Assembly: GCF_000194605.1 (NCBI RefSeq)
Contig: NC_015321.1
Coordinates: 558,001-622,000, forward strand
Length of the DNA stretch: 64,000 nt
Direction: 5' to 3'
From: Fluviicola taffensis DSM 16823
GTDB lineage: Bacteria; Bacteroidota; Bacteroidia; Flavobacteriales_D; Crocinitomicaceae
A program made the position numbers and the translations under genes. The notes below the pieces were generated by a model. The model did no database searches. It was not told the origin of the DNA and worked only from the letters and a program-made list of their open reading frames with translations. This document shows, in pieces, positions 44,570 to 52,397 of this stretch (position 1 is the first letter of the stretch; each line of letters opens with the position of its first letter).

Positions 44570-45208
44570 CTACTGTTCATTAGTCGAATAGAAAACATGC
44601 ATGAATTCTTCAAAGCTTATTCGCTTGTAATCAGATGGAATTCCAAATAAATCTCGGTTGACCACTTCGTCCTTTTTTTCAATCAATTCATAGTGAATCA
44701 ATCCATCTTCAGAAGGAATGTAGTAATCGACTGCCAAGGTTTTTACTTCCGGATAAACTTGCAGGAATTTTCCATTCATTTTCTTCGCGAAATAACAATA
44801 GAAACCAACCGTATTGTCGTCCTTTACAAAATATTTTCGAGCCTTTACTCCTGCAATTTTCTTCGATCCAAATTTCTTTTTAACCGTATATCCACGACTA
44901 ATTGAATCCGATTTTTTGGTCAAATCCGTTTGAATGGCATATTTATTTCCATCCAATTCTAAAAGCAAATAAGCTTTGTTCAATTGAATATTCCGGATAT
45001 ATACCTGAACTCCAAATTGATCAGTTTCCGTTTCAAGCCTTACAACAGTATCGTTTGTATAAATCGTTACGCCCCACGTTTTATAAACAACATTCGTATC
45101 AGGAATTGTAATACTTGCTTTGTATTTCAAAACACCCGAAAATGGCTTTTGTGCAATTAAATTGTTTCCAGCTAAAAATAGCATTATTCCCAAAAGGAGT
45201 ACTTTCAT
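44570..45208 (-). CDS. exported protein, GLPGLI/DUF4412-like, unknown role
   Basis: A 212-residue protein with signal peptide MKVLLLGIMLFLAGNNLIAQ when started 2 bases after the preceding stop. Mature strands: FSGVLKYKASITI, VVRLETETDQFG, YLLLELDGNKYAIQTDL, GVKARKYFVKDDNTVGFYCYFAKK, TLAVDYYIPSEDGLIHYELIE. The strand-rich pattern with a mid-protein K-x-G-V-K-A-R-K-Y segment resembles GLPGLI and DUF4412 proteins. It forms an operon with, and is structurally similar to, the lipoprotein upstream. Confidence 0.6.
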   Translation of the reverse strand: MKVLLLGIMLFLAGNNLIAQKPFSGVLKYKASITIPDTNVVYKTWGVTIYTNDTVVRLETETDQFGVQVYIRNIQLNKAYLLLELDGNKYAIQTDLTKKSDSISRGYTVKKKFGSKKIAGVKARKYFVKDDNTVGFYCYFAKKMNGKFLQVYPEVKTLAVDYYIPSEDGLIHYELIEKKDEVVNRDLFGIPSDYKRISFEEFMHVFYSTNEQ

Positions 45209-45209
45209 A

Positions 45210-45902
45210 TCATTCAAACGTTGCAAATAAATCATTCATTTTTTTCGTATACTCACTGTAGCTAATTGCAGTTCCTTTTGCCGGCAAGGTAAATAATCGT
45301 TTTTTAGACTCATCCATTTCAGGAATAAATTTAACTGCTTTATAATCCATGCGAATACCATATCGATCTACCGAATAAGCCAACAAAACTCCTGGAACTT
45401 GACCAAAAGAATTGTACCAATTGGGATTTTTAATTGCAATTTCATCGGTGTACCAAAGCGTGATCACATCCAACTTGTTCTTTTTATTTCGTGCAATTGC
45501 TTTCTTCACATTAAATCCTGCCAACGTATCGGATTCATCCACTAATTCTATTGCGTATTGATACTGTTCATCAAGCATTTGCTGAATCTCATTTGGAGTC
45601 AGTTTCGTTTTGAAAGCCTCTTCTCCATATTGAAAATAAATATCCATTTGCTTTTTGTTACAATCAAACAGTAAAATATTTTGAAGATTAGCCCTACTAA
45701 TGTCATTCCTCACCACTCCATCTTTAAAGCTAATCTGCACTTCTTTAGGGAGGATGCTATATAAAAATGCATTCTTCTTGTGGTTTGGATAATCTGCTGA
45801 ATAAATGATTGTGCCCTCTTTGATTTCTGGTTTATTTGAAGAACAAGAGCAAATGAAAATACTTAAAAATACAAACAGAATGGTTGAATGCTTTACAAAC
45901 AT
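45210..45902 (-). CDS. lipoprotein, GLPGLI/DUF4412-like, unknown role
   Basis: A 230-residue protein with a lipoprotein signal peptide (lipobox ending at Cys in FICSCSSN, about residue 19). The mature layout parallels the next gene: EGTIIYSADYPNH, LPKEVQISFKDGVVRNDIS, ILLFDCNKKQMDIYFQYG, DTLAGFNVKKAIARNKKNKLDVITLWYTDE, MDYKAVKFIPEMDESKKRLFTLP. It is the first gene of a two-gene operon of related exported proteins. Confidence 0.62.
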   Translation of the reverse strand: MFVKHSTILFVFLSIFICSCSSNKPEIKEGTIIYSADYPNHKKNAFLYSILPKEVQISFKDGVVRNDISRANLQNILLFDCNKKQMDIYFQYGEEAFKTKLTPNEIQQMLDEQYQYAIELVDESDTLAGFNVKKAIARNKKNKLDVITLWYTDEIAIKNPNWYNSFGQVPGVLLAYSVDRYGIRMDYKAVKFIPEMDESKKRLFTLPAKGTAISYSEYTKKMNDLFATFE

Positions 45903-45994
45903 ATAATTCCTTTAATAAGAACTTAATACGCCAAATTGTTGAAAAGGTTTCGATTCCTTGGAAAACTTAAACGAGTAAGCGTAAAGCAAATATG

Positions 45995-46002
45995 TATTTT
46001 TG
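45995..46002 (+). promoter_or_regulatory. Bacteroidota -7 promoter box for the arginase gene
   Basis: TATTTTTG matches TAnnTTTG and ends 18 bases before the ATG. Confidence 0.5.
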
Positions 46003-46020
46003 TGTTATTAACAATTTGTT

Positions 46021-46974
46021 ATGCATCGGAAAATTGAAATCATTGTAAACAACTCAGAATTGACAGCTGGAACCAGAGGCGCATCCCTAGGCCCTGGAGC
46101 TATTATGACAGCTGCTCGAAAAGCAAACAGTCCATACTTCGGTCTTTATCCTCTGCACCCTTTACCTGATTTGAATCATTTTTTAGACCGTGAAAACGAA
46201 ACAGAATTCGCGAAAAACATCATTCCCTACAAACAAGTTTTTGAATCAGTTGCAACAAAAACGCAATCAGTGATTGAAAAAGGTTCGTTTCCGATTATTC
46301 TAGCAGGAGATCATGGTTCAGCCGCTGGAACAATTGCTGGAATTAAAGCTGCTTTTCCAAACAAGCGTTTGGGAGTCATTTGGATTGATGCACATGGAGA
46401 TTTGCATTCGCCTTACACTACTCCATCAGGAAATATGCACGGAATGCCTTTGAGTCTCTCTCTTGGGAACGATAATTTAGGATACCAACGGAATACACCT
46501 TCTGAGCAAACGATTCAAATTTGGAACGAGTTGAAGTTTAAATACACAAATGCTTCAAAAGTAAATCCAAGCGATTTGATATTCATTGGAGTTCGAGATA
46601 CTGAACACGAAGAAGATCAATTAATTGCTGAAAACAACATAACGAATCACACCGTTGAAGCAATTCGCAAAGACGGAGCTCCTGCGATTGTTACTCAAAC
46701 CTTAAAGCAATTAGAACCCTGTGATATAATCTATGTTTCCTTTGATGTAGATTCTATGGATCCGGAAATTACTTCTTTTGGAACAGGAACTCCAGTTGGA
46801 AACGGTATTTTTCCAGAAGAAGCGGAAGAAATATTAACTTTGCTAGCAAAAAATCCAAAAACAGTTTGCATCGAATTTGTAGAGGTAAATCCGTGTCTGG
46901 ACAATAAAATAAACGTGATGGCAGAAACTGCTTTTTCTTTGTTGGAAAAGGTTTCCGCTGCGCTCAACAGTTAA
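46021..46974 (+). CDS. arginase-family ureohydrolase
   Basis: A 317-residue metal-dependent hydrolase. The three metal-ligand motifs are present: AGDHGSAAG, WIDAHGDLHSPYTTPSGNMHGMPL, and FDVDSMDPEITSFGTGTPVGNGI. The layout agrees best with arginase (arginine to ornithine and urea), with SGNMHGMPL near the substrate loop, but agmatinase or formimidoylglutamase cannot be excluded. It is followed by a GTTCAA-type repeat array and argS. The neighbouring arginyl-tRNA synthetase also uses arginine, but shared regulation is only a guess. Confidence 0.85.
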   Translation: MHRKIEIIVNNSELTAGTRGASLGPGAIMTAARKANSPYFGLYPLHPLPDLNHFLDRENETEFAKNIIPYKQVFESVATKTQSVIEKGSFPIILAGDHGSAAGTIAGIKAAFPNKRLGVIWIDAHGDLHSPYTTPSGNMHGMPLSLSLGNDNLGYQRNTPSEQTIQIWNELKFKYTNASKVNPSDLIFIGVRDTEHEEDQLIAENNITNHTVEAIRKDGAPAIVTQTLKQLEPCDIIYVSFDVDSMDPEITSFGTGTPVGNGIFPEEAEEILTLLAKNPKTVCIEFVEVNPCLDNKINVMAETAFSLLEKVSAALNS

Positions 46975-46977
46975 AAA

Positions 46978-47075
46978 GTTCAAACAATGTTCAAAAAGTT
47001 CCAAAGGTTTAGTCGTTTCAATTTGAACATTTGAACATTTGAACATTTGAACATTTGAACATTTGAACATTTGAA
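46978..47075. repeat. 8-nt tandem array ATTTGAAC with inverted GTTCAA copies
   Basis: GTTCAA occurs at 46978 and 46989, then six perfect ATTTGAAC units at 47021-47068 and a partial unit to 47075. It starts 4 bases after the arginase stop and fills most of the gap to argS. Confidence 0.93.
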
Positions 47076-47105
47076 TAAAAACAAATAAAATAATACATAG
47101 TCCTA

Positions 47106-49001
47106 ATGGAAGATTTAATCAAGTCAGCAATCATTGAAAAATCCAATAAAATACTTGGTTTTGAGATTTCTGACTCGCTAATTCAGTTTCAAAAAACAAA
47201 AAAAGAATTCGAAGGGGATACCACTTTGGTTTTGTTTCCTTTGATGAAGCTTGCTGGAAAATCTCCGCAAGAAATTGGAAAAGTGCTCGGTGATTTTTTA
47301 AGGGATGATATTCGTTGTATCAGTGATTATTCAATTATTGGCGGATTCTTAAACTTAAGTTTCCCGAATAATTATTGGACTCAGCAATTGAGTGAAATCG
47401 ATTCAAATGCAACATTCGGATCTGCTGAGAAAAACTCGAAACCCGAAATCATGGTGGAGTATTCTTCACCGAACACAAACAAACCTTTGCATTTAGGTCA
47501 TTTGCGAAATAACTTTTTAGGGTATTCTGTTGCGCAAATTTTAGATGCTTACGGTCACAAAGTAATTAAAACACAAATCATTAACGACCGTGGAATTCAT
47601 ATTTGCAAAAGTATGCTTGCTTGGCAAAAGTTTTCTCCATTGAATGAAAAAGGAGAACGCGAAAATCCAAACAATACGGGACTTAAAGGAGATAAACTTG
47701 TTGGTAAATACTATGTTGAATTTGACAAACAGTTCAATGCGGAAGCAAAAGAAATCATTGCTCAATGGAATGAAGGTCAATTTGATGGATTTCCAGAAAC
47801 AACCGTATTAAAATACCAAGAATTTACAGATGCAAAAGTTGGAAAAGACGAGAAAGCCATTGCTGGTTTAGACGACAAAATCAAAGAATTAGCAAAAAAT
47901 GAAACCTCCATTTTGCGTGAAGCAAAGGATTTATTGGTTCGTTGGGAAGGAAGAGACCCTGAAGTTTATTTGTTGTGGACAACTATGAACAGTTGGGTTT
48001 ACGATGGTTTCAACAAGACTTACGAAAAAATGGGCGTTGAATTTGACCGCTTGTATTACGAATCTGACACGTTTATTTTAGGAAAAGATATCGTAAACGA
48101 AGGGTTGAAAAAAGGTGTTCTATATAAAAAAGAAGATAGTTCAGTTTGGATTGATTTGACTGGCGAGGGCTTAGACCACAAACTCCTCTTGCGTTCAGAT
48201 GGAACTTCGGTTTACATGACACAAGATTTAGGAACTGCTGTAGATCGTTTCAATGATTACTCAGAACTAACAGGAATCATTTATACTGTTGGAAACGAAC
48301 AAGATTACCATTTCAAAGTGCTTTTCCTGATTTTGGATAAATTGGGCTACTCTTGGGCGAAATCGTGCTTCCATTTATCGTATGGAATGGTAGATTTACC
48401 TTCTGGAAAAATGAAGTCTCGTGAAGGAACAGTTGTTGATGCTGATGATTTAATGGATGAAATTGTTCAATCAGCACAAGAAATGACAACTGAAAGAGGT
48501 CATTTGGATGGAATGAGTGAAACCGAAAGAGAAATACTCTACAAAACCATCGGAATGGGTGGATTGAAGTATTACCTACTAAAAGTTGATCCAAAAAAAC
48601 GAATGATGTTTAATCCAGCTGAATCTATTGAATTAAACGGAAATACTGGTCCATTTATTCAATATGCTCACGCTCGTATTCAGTCTCTTTTAGGAAAAGC
48701 AACTGGTTTTAATTTGGATACAAACACAGAACTTGGTGCTTCTGAAAAGGAAATCATTAAACAATTAGCTCTATATCCATCTGTCATTGAAGATGCTGCG
48801 AAAACATATTCGCCTGCTTTGGTAGCAAATTACACATACGAATTGGTAAAACTCTTTAATCAATTCTACCAAAACGTGATGATCTTAAGTGAAGAAGATC
48901 AGAAACAAAAGGCAGTGCGTTTAACGGTTTGTAAAAACGTTGCTAAGGTGATTAAAAGCTCAATGAATCTATTGGGAATTTCGGTTCCAAATAAAATGTA
49001 A
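47106..49001 (+). CDS. argS: arginyl-tRNA synthetase
   Basis: A 631-residue class I synthetase charging tRNA-Arg. An N-terminal Add1-like domain (to about residue 110) precedes the HIGH signature in SSPNTNKPLHLGHLRNNFLG and the KMSKS-equivalent KMKSREGTVVDADDLMDEI, followed by the anticodon-binding helices (IIKQLALYPSVIEDAAKTYSPALVANYTYELVKLFNQFYQN). It is longer than E. coli ArgS (577) mostly by insertions in the catalytic core. The CDS ends at the first base of an interspersed palindrome. Confidence 0.96.
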   Translation: MEDLIKSAIIEKSNKILGFEISDSLIQFQKTKKEFEGDTTLVLFPLMKLAGKSPQEIGKVLGDFLRDDIRCISDYSIIGGFLNLSFPNNYWTQQLSEIDSNATFGSAEKNSKPEIMVEYSSPNTNKPLHLGHLRNNFLGYSVAQILDAYGHKVIKTQIINDRGIHICKSMLAWQKFSPLNEKGERENPNNTGLKGDKLVGKYYVEFDKQFNAEAKEIIAQWNEGQFDGFPETTVLKYQEFTDAKVGKDEKAIAGLDDKIKELAKNETSILREAKDLLVRWEGRDPEVYLLWTTMNSWVYDGFNKTYEKMGVEFDRLYYESDTFILGKDIVNEGLKKGVLYKKEDSSVWIDLTGEGLDHKLLLRSDGTSVYMTQDLGTAVDRFNDYSELTGIIYTVGNEQDYHFKVLFLILDKLGYSWAKSCFHLSYGMVDLPSGKMKSREGTVVDADDLMDEIVQSAQEMTTERGHLDGMSETEREILYKTIGMGGLKYYLLKVDPKKRMMFNPAESIELNGNTGPFIQYAHARIQSLLGKATGFNLDTNTELGASEKEIIKQLALYPSVIEDAAKTYSPALVANYTYELVKLFNQFYQNVMILSEEDQKQKAVRLTVCKNVAKVIKSSMNLLGISVPNKM

Positions 49002-49038
49002 AAAAGGTGGGGACGATGCATCGCGTCCCCACCTTTTT
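49001..49038. repeat. interspersed palindrome, GGGACGCGA family (copy 3)
   Basis: AAAAAGGTGGGGAC pairs perfectly with GTCCCCACCTTTTT. The centre is GATGCATCGC, where the left arm lacks the GC expected from the other copies. It fills the entire 39-base gap between argS and the convergent YeaQ-like gene and could act as their shared terminator. Confidence 0.9.
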
Positions 49039-49040
49039 TT

Positions 49041-49292
49041 TTAAACCTTTCCGCCTGTAATCAAGCGGGCTATTACTATAATGACGACCGCACCTACAGT
49101 GGAAGTTAAGAGAACGCCCCAAATGTTATCAGCGGGAAAAATATTCAGCAGGCCAAATAACCAAACTCCTACAAAACTTCCCAGAATTCCCAGAACAATG
49201 TTGAATAAAATTCCACCTCTTGAACTGTCCATGATAGCACCGGCTAACCAACCGGCAACACCTCCTATAATTAATGCCCATAACCAACTCAT
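49041..49292 (-). CDS. GlsB/YeaQ/YmgE-family small membrane protein
   Basis: An 83-residue protein with three hydrophobic helices and the glycine-rich pattern of the transglycosylase-associated family: ALIIGGVAGWLAGAIMDSSRGGILFNIVLGILGSFVGVWLFG, then a third helix TSTVGAVVIIVIARLI. These inner-membrane proteins are often stress-induced; their exact function is unclear. The start at MSWLW fits the family length; a longer frame from 49331 adds a basic extension. Confidence 0.85.
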   Translation of the reverse strand: MSWLWALIIGGVAGWLAGAIMDSSRGGILFNIVLGILGSFVGVWLFGLLNIFPADNIWGVLLTSTVGAVVIIVIARLITGGKV

Positions 49293-49394
49293 AACTTTAT
49301 ATTTTAGATGTGTACGATTGTAATATACCAAAATAGTTGAAGAACAGAGAACTGATTTACGAGTTTTAGCTTTCGTTAACAGAAAAATTACGGC

Positions 49395-50051
49395 TTACTT
49401 TGAACCGCCTAAAAAAGCATACATCAAGATATTTGCACCCATTTGTAGTGCTTGTTTACGCTTCTCTTCCGAATCGTTATGAACAGCTTGATCTTCCCAA
49501 CCATCACTTAAATCTGTTTCTACCGTGTACAAGCAAACCAATCTGCCTTCAATGATAATTCCGAAAGCTTGTGGACGTTTTCCATCGTGTTCGTGAATTT
49601 TAGGCAAACCGTTGAAATCGTATTTCTGATGAAAAATAGGATGTGAAAAGGGTAGTTCTACCATTGAATTATTTGGAAACACTTTTTTCAGCTCTTCGCG
49701 AATAAACTTGTCCATCCCATAATTATCATCTATGTGCAAAAATCCACCTCCAACTAAATAATTTCTCAAATTTTCAGCTTCAGACAAAGAAAACACTACA
49801 TTCCCGTGCCCTGTCATATGAATAAACGGATACAAACTCAATTCCGGGCTTCCGACATCTACATAAGGTGCTTCTTTCGAAATCGTGGTTCCTAAATTTG
49901 TATTACAAAATTGAGCCAAATTTGGAAGAGCCGTTGGATTTGCATAGTAATCACCTCCTCCACTGTATTTCAAAAATGCAATTTGATAACTTCCTTGAGT
50001 GAAAGAAATCGAAGTAAAAAAAAGAGCGGTAATTATAACTAATGCTTTCAT
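49395..50051 (-). CDS. DUF4159 exported protein
   Basis: A 218-residue protein with signal peptide MKALVIITALFFTSISFTQG. It carries the DUF4159 pattern: QIAFLKYSGGGDYYANPTALPNLAQF, PFIHMTGHGNVVFSLSEAENLRNYLVGGGFLHIDDNYG, and HPIFHQKYDFNGLPKIHEHDGKRPQAFGIIIEGRLVCLYTVETDLSDGWED. The fold is expected to be a glutamine-amidotransferase-like flavodoxin fold; activity unknown. The start chosen follows the rsmE stop; it is the last of an apparent holA-rsmE-DUF4159 unit. Confidence 0.85.
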   Translation of the reverse strand: MKALVIITALFFTSISFTQGSYQIAFLKYSGGGDYYANPTALPNLAQFCNTNLGTTISKEAPYVDVGSPELSLYPFIHMTGHGNVVFSLSEAENLRNYLVGGGFLHIDDNYGMDKFIREELKKVFPNNSMVELPFSHPIFHQKYDFNGLPKIHEHDGKRPQAFGIIIEGRLVCLYTVETDLSDGWEDQAVHNDSEEKRKQALQMGANILMYAFLGGSK

Positions 50052-50056
50052 GCTAT

Positions 50057-50737
50057 TCAACTGTTAATTGCCAATACAGAAGCCACCATTCCAGCTGTTT
50101 CTGTTCTGAGGCGCGATTCACCCAAATGTACGGCTTCGTATCCGTGTTTCAAAGCAAGTTCCAATTCTGCTTCACTAAAATCACCTTCTGGACCAATCAA
50201 AATTCGCGAAGGAAATTTCAATTCTTTCACTGATTGCTTACTTCCGTTCATGCAATGTGCTAGTCCACCGTTTGGATTCTTAGCTACAAAATCCGAGAAG
50301 CTTTGAAGTTCCTCTATCTCCAATAAAAAATCGTGTTGGGCTTGTTTCATAGCTGAAATTGCGACGCGTTGCAAGCGATCTAATTTCAATTGAACTCGTT
50401 CTGATCGTTCGCAATTCAAAAAAGTAAGCTTTGTCGCACCAATTTCCACTATTTTTTCCACCATCCATTCCATGCGGTCTAAATTCTTGGTTGGAGCAAT
50501 TCCCAAATGAAATCCAGATCCATCCCGCGTTTTCTGTTCCTTAGAAACAACTTTCACCGCGCATTTTTTTGGATGAGCATCTGTAACCTCTGCAGTTACA
50601 ATCAACCCTAAGCCATTCAAAAGCAGGAATTGATCCCCATTTACGTAGCGTAAAACACGAATGATGTGCTTAGATTCTTCCTCTGGAAGAAAAAAAGTTT
50701 CGGAATTTGGAATTTCTACTAAAAAGAATCTTCTCAT
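50057..50737 (-). CDS. rsmE: 16S rRNA (uracil-1498-N3)-methyltransferase
   Basis: A 226-residue SPOUT methyltransferase acting on U1498 of 16S rRNA. An N-terminal PUA-like domain (MRRFFLVE...EESKHIIRVLRY) is followed by the trefoil-knot domain: GIAPTKNLDRMEWMVEKIVEIGATKLTFLNCERSE, SRILIGPEGDFSEAELELAL and HLGESRLRTETA, the AdoMet site. Its ATG overlaps the holA stop by one base (TGATG type coupling). Confidence 0.94.
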   Translation of the reverse strand: MRRFFLVEIPNSETFFLPEEESKHIIRVLRYVNGDQFLLLNGLGLIVTAEVTDAHPKKCAVKVVSKEQKTRDGSGFHLGIAPTKNLDRMEWMVEKIVEIGATKLTFLNCERSERVQLKLDRLQRVAISAMKQAQHDFLLEIEELQSFSDFVAKNPNGGLAHCMNGSKQSVKELKFPSRILIGPEGDFSEAELELALKHGYEAVHLGESRLRTETAGMVASVLAINS

Positions 50738-51735
50738 CAGTTGAGTATTTGAACCAACATTTCTTTTAGCAATTGACCATCAGAAGTAGAGCTATTTCCA
50801 ACACCTTTTGCTTTCAAGTCGTAATTATGTAGAATTTCTACATTTCGAGCTAAAATTTTGGGGGGATAATTCGGACTATTTCGAATCAATTCTTTTGCCA
50901 CAAACGGATGCAATCCAACAGATGAAGCAATTGCTTCGGGTGTTTTGGTTGGAGCAAAGTGAACCCGCATCATGTTCGTGAACAGCTTAAAAACAGATGG
51001 AATCACGACGATAATAGAATGATCTTTGGGATTTTTCTCAAAATAATCAGCAATTTGAAAAGCCTTCAAAGTATCTCTTATTGCAATCGCATTTACCAAT
51101 TCAAAGACATTGTAGTCTTTCGAAATTCCAATATTCTCTTCAATATGAACATCTGAAATCTTCGTTCCTTTTTCGAGAACAATTGCCAATTTATCTAATT
51201 CATTGACGATCCGAGACAAATCATTTCCTAAAAACTCGCCCAATAAAGCGGCAGCTTTCGAAGTAACTTCATAGCCTTCCGTGCGAACATACGTCGAAAT
51301 CCATTCAGTCAGATTATACTCTTTTACTTTTTCAGACTTAAAATTCACACCATACTTTACAAGTTCTTTGGTGAATTTCCGCTTTCCATCAAGAGCTTTG
51401 TATTTATGACAGATAACAAGAATATTACTTTCCACCAAATTCGGAAGCAATTTCTCCAATTCGTAAATATCTTTTAAGTCTTGAGCTTCTCGAACCACAA
51501 CTACTTTACGTGTGCCCATAAACGGAAAACTACGTGCCTCACTCATGAGCGTCAACGCATCAATATCTCTTCCGTAATAAATTGCCAAGTTGAAATCCTT
51601 TTCAGATTCATCCACAGCATGCTCAATCAACGCATCTGAAAGCACATCTATGAAGTAAGGTTCCTCACCATGCAACACATACAAAGGCTTAAAATCGCCA
51701 TTTTTAATGTCCTTTAGAAGAGCTTTGTAATCCAT
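50737..51735 (-). CDS. holA: DNA polymerase III delta subunit
   Basis: A 332-residue clamp-loader subunit. The N-terminal AAA+-like domain begins YKALLKDIKNGDFKPLYVLHGEEPYFIDVLSDALIEHAV with RKVVVVREAQDLKDI; then LLGEFLGNDLSRIVNELDKLAIVL in the middle domain and the C-terminal collar helices (IVVIPSVFKLFTNMMRVHFA...). The GEEPY... replaces a Walker loop, as usual in delta. It leads an operon with rsmE. An AATTACGAAT repeat lies directly upstream. Confidence 0.92.
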   Translation of the reverse strand: MDYKALLKDIKNGDFKPLYVLHGEEPYFIDVLSDALIEHAVDESEKDFNLAIYYGRDIDALTLMSEARSFPFMGTRKVVVVREAQDLKDIYELEKLLPNLVESNILVICHKYKALDGKRKFTKELVKYGVNFKSEKVKEYNLTEWISTYVRTEGYEVTSKAAALLGEFLGNDLSRIVNELDKLAIVLEKGTKISDVHIEENIGISKDYNVFELVNAIAIRDTLKAFQIADYFEKNPKDHSIIVVIPSVFKLFTNMMRVHFAPTKTPEAIASSVGLHPFVAKELIRNSPNYPPKILARNVEILHNYDLKAKGVGNSSTSDGQLLKEMLVQILN

Positions 51736-51757
51736 CTTTCAAAATTACGAAATATCA

Positions 51758-51792
51758 ATTACGAATGTCGAATTACGAATGCCGAATTATGC
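51758..51792. repeat. AATTACGAAT dispersed repeat, upstream of holA
   Basis: AATTACGAATGTCG then AATTACGAATGCCGAATTA, two near-copies in tandem. The segment at 51853 is an inverted copy; another is at 22189. Confidence 0.75.
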
Positions 51793-51852
51793 GTTTTACA
51801 CTTTCGAGCATTAAAAAATCAAAATTGATTGTCATTTTAATAGATAACACCA

Positions 51853-51890
51853 ATTAATTCGTAATTAGGCATTCGTAATTCGTAATTTTG
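51853..51890. repeat. AATTCGTAATT dispersed repeat (inverted relative to 51758)
   Basis: AATTCGTAATTAGGCATTCG then TAATTCGTAATTTTG. Its end supplies the TAATTTTG promoter box of the next gene. Confidence 0.75.
51883..51890 (+). promoter_or_regulatory. Bacteroidota -7 promoter box for the HsdR-N-like gene
   Basis: TAATTTTG matches TAnnTTTG and only one base separates it from ATGATG; the transcript would be leaderless. Confidence 0.5.
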
Positions 51891-51891
51891 C

Positions 51892-52332
51892 ATGATGTCG
51901 TTTCCTTCGTTGAATTTGCCTCCAGCACAATTAAAGCTTTCCAAAGAAAAAGAAGTGTTTTTCGTTTGGTGTATCATTCGCAAAAAGAAATTACTTCTCA
52001 CACCAGAAGAATGGGTTCGACAACACGTCATTCATTACCTCATCAATCACAAAAAAACACCTATTGAACGAATTAACAGTGAACATTTACTGAAAATAAA
52101 TGGTCAGAACAGACGTTGTGATGTAGTTATTGTTGACAATTTTGGAAATCCTAAACTAATCATTGAATGTAAAGCTCCTGAAATTTCACTGGATGAAAAG
52201 GTGTTTTTACAAACAAGCAATTACATACAAAAAAGCAAAGCTGCTTATTTTTGGATGACGAATGGAATGAACCATGTAATTGTAGAATGTAAAAAACCAG
52301 ATGTGTTTTTGGAAGAGTTACCTGAATTATAA
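51892..52332 (+). CDS. small HsdR N-terminal-domain-like protein
   Basis: A 145-146-residue protein resembling the isolated N-terminal nuclease domain of type I restriction R subunits (HSDR_N_2). Seen: TPEEWVRQHVIHYLIN, RRCDVVIVD with an Asp, LIIECKAPEISLDEKV with an ExK pair, and QTSNYIQKSKAAYFWMTNGMNHVIVECK. The D...ExK set is that of the PD-(D/E)XK fold. No M, S or full R gene is near, so it is not a type I system; such small proteins are widespread in Bacteroidota next to holA. Two adjacent ATGs (51892, 51895); the second fits a leaderless start better. Confidence 0.8.
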   Translation: MMSFPSLNLPPAQLKLSKEKEVFFVWCIIRKKKLLLTPEEWVRQHVIHYLINHKKTPIERINSEHLLKINGQNRRCDVVIVDNFGNPKLIIECKAPEISLDEKVFLQTSNYIQKSKAAYFWMTNGMNHVIVECKKPDVFLEELPEL

Positions 52333-52349
52333 TTCCTGAAATTATTTTA

Positions 52350-52397
52350 CGAAACACGCGTAAGGACGCGAGGCTTCTCGTCCCTACGCGTGTTTCG
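52350..52397. repeat. interspersed palindrome, GGGACGCGA family (copy 4), overlapping the prfC 3' end
   Basis: CGAAACACGCGTA pairs with TACGCGTGTTTCG (13 bp), with the GGACGCGAG/CTCGTCC core inside. Here the right arm lacks the two bases (GC) that complete the palindrome. The right arm encodes the last residues and stop of prfC. Confidence 0.85.

Noticed and set aside
51892-52332. Complete type I restriction system
   Set aside because: Only an HsdR-N-like domain is present; no HsdM, HsdS or helicase part within the window.
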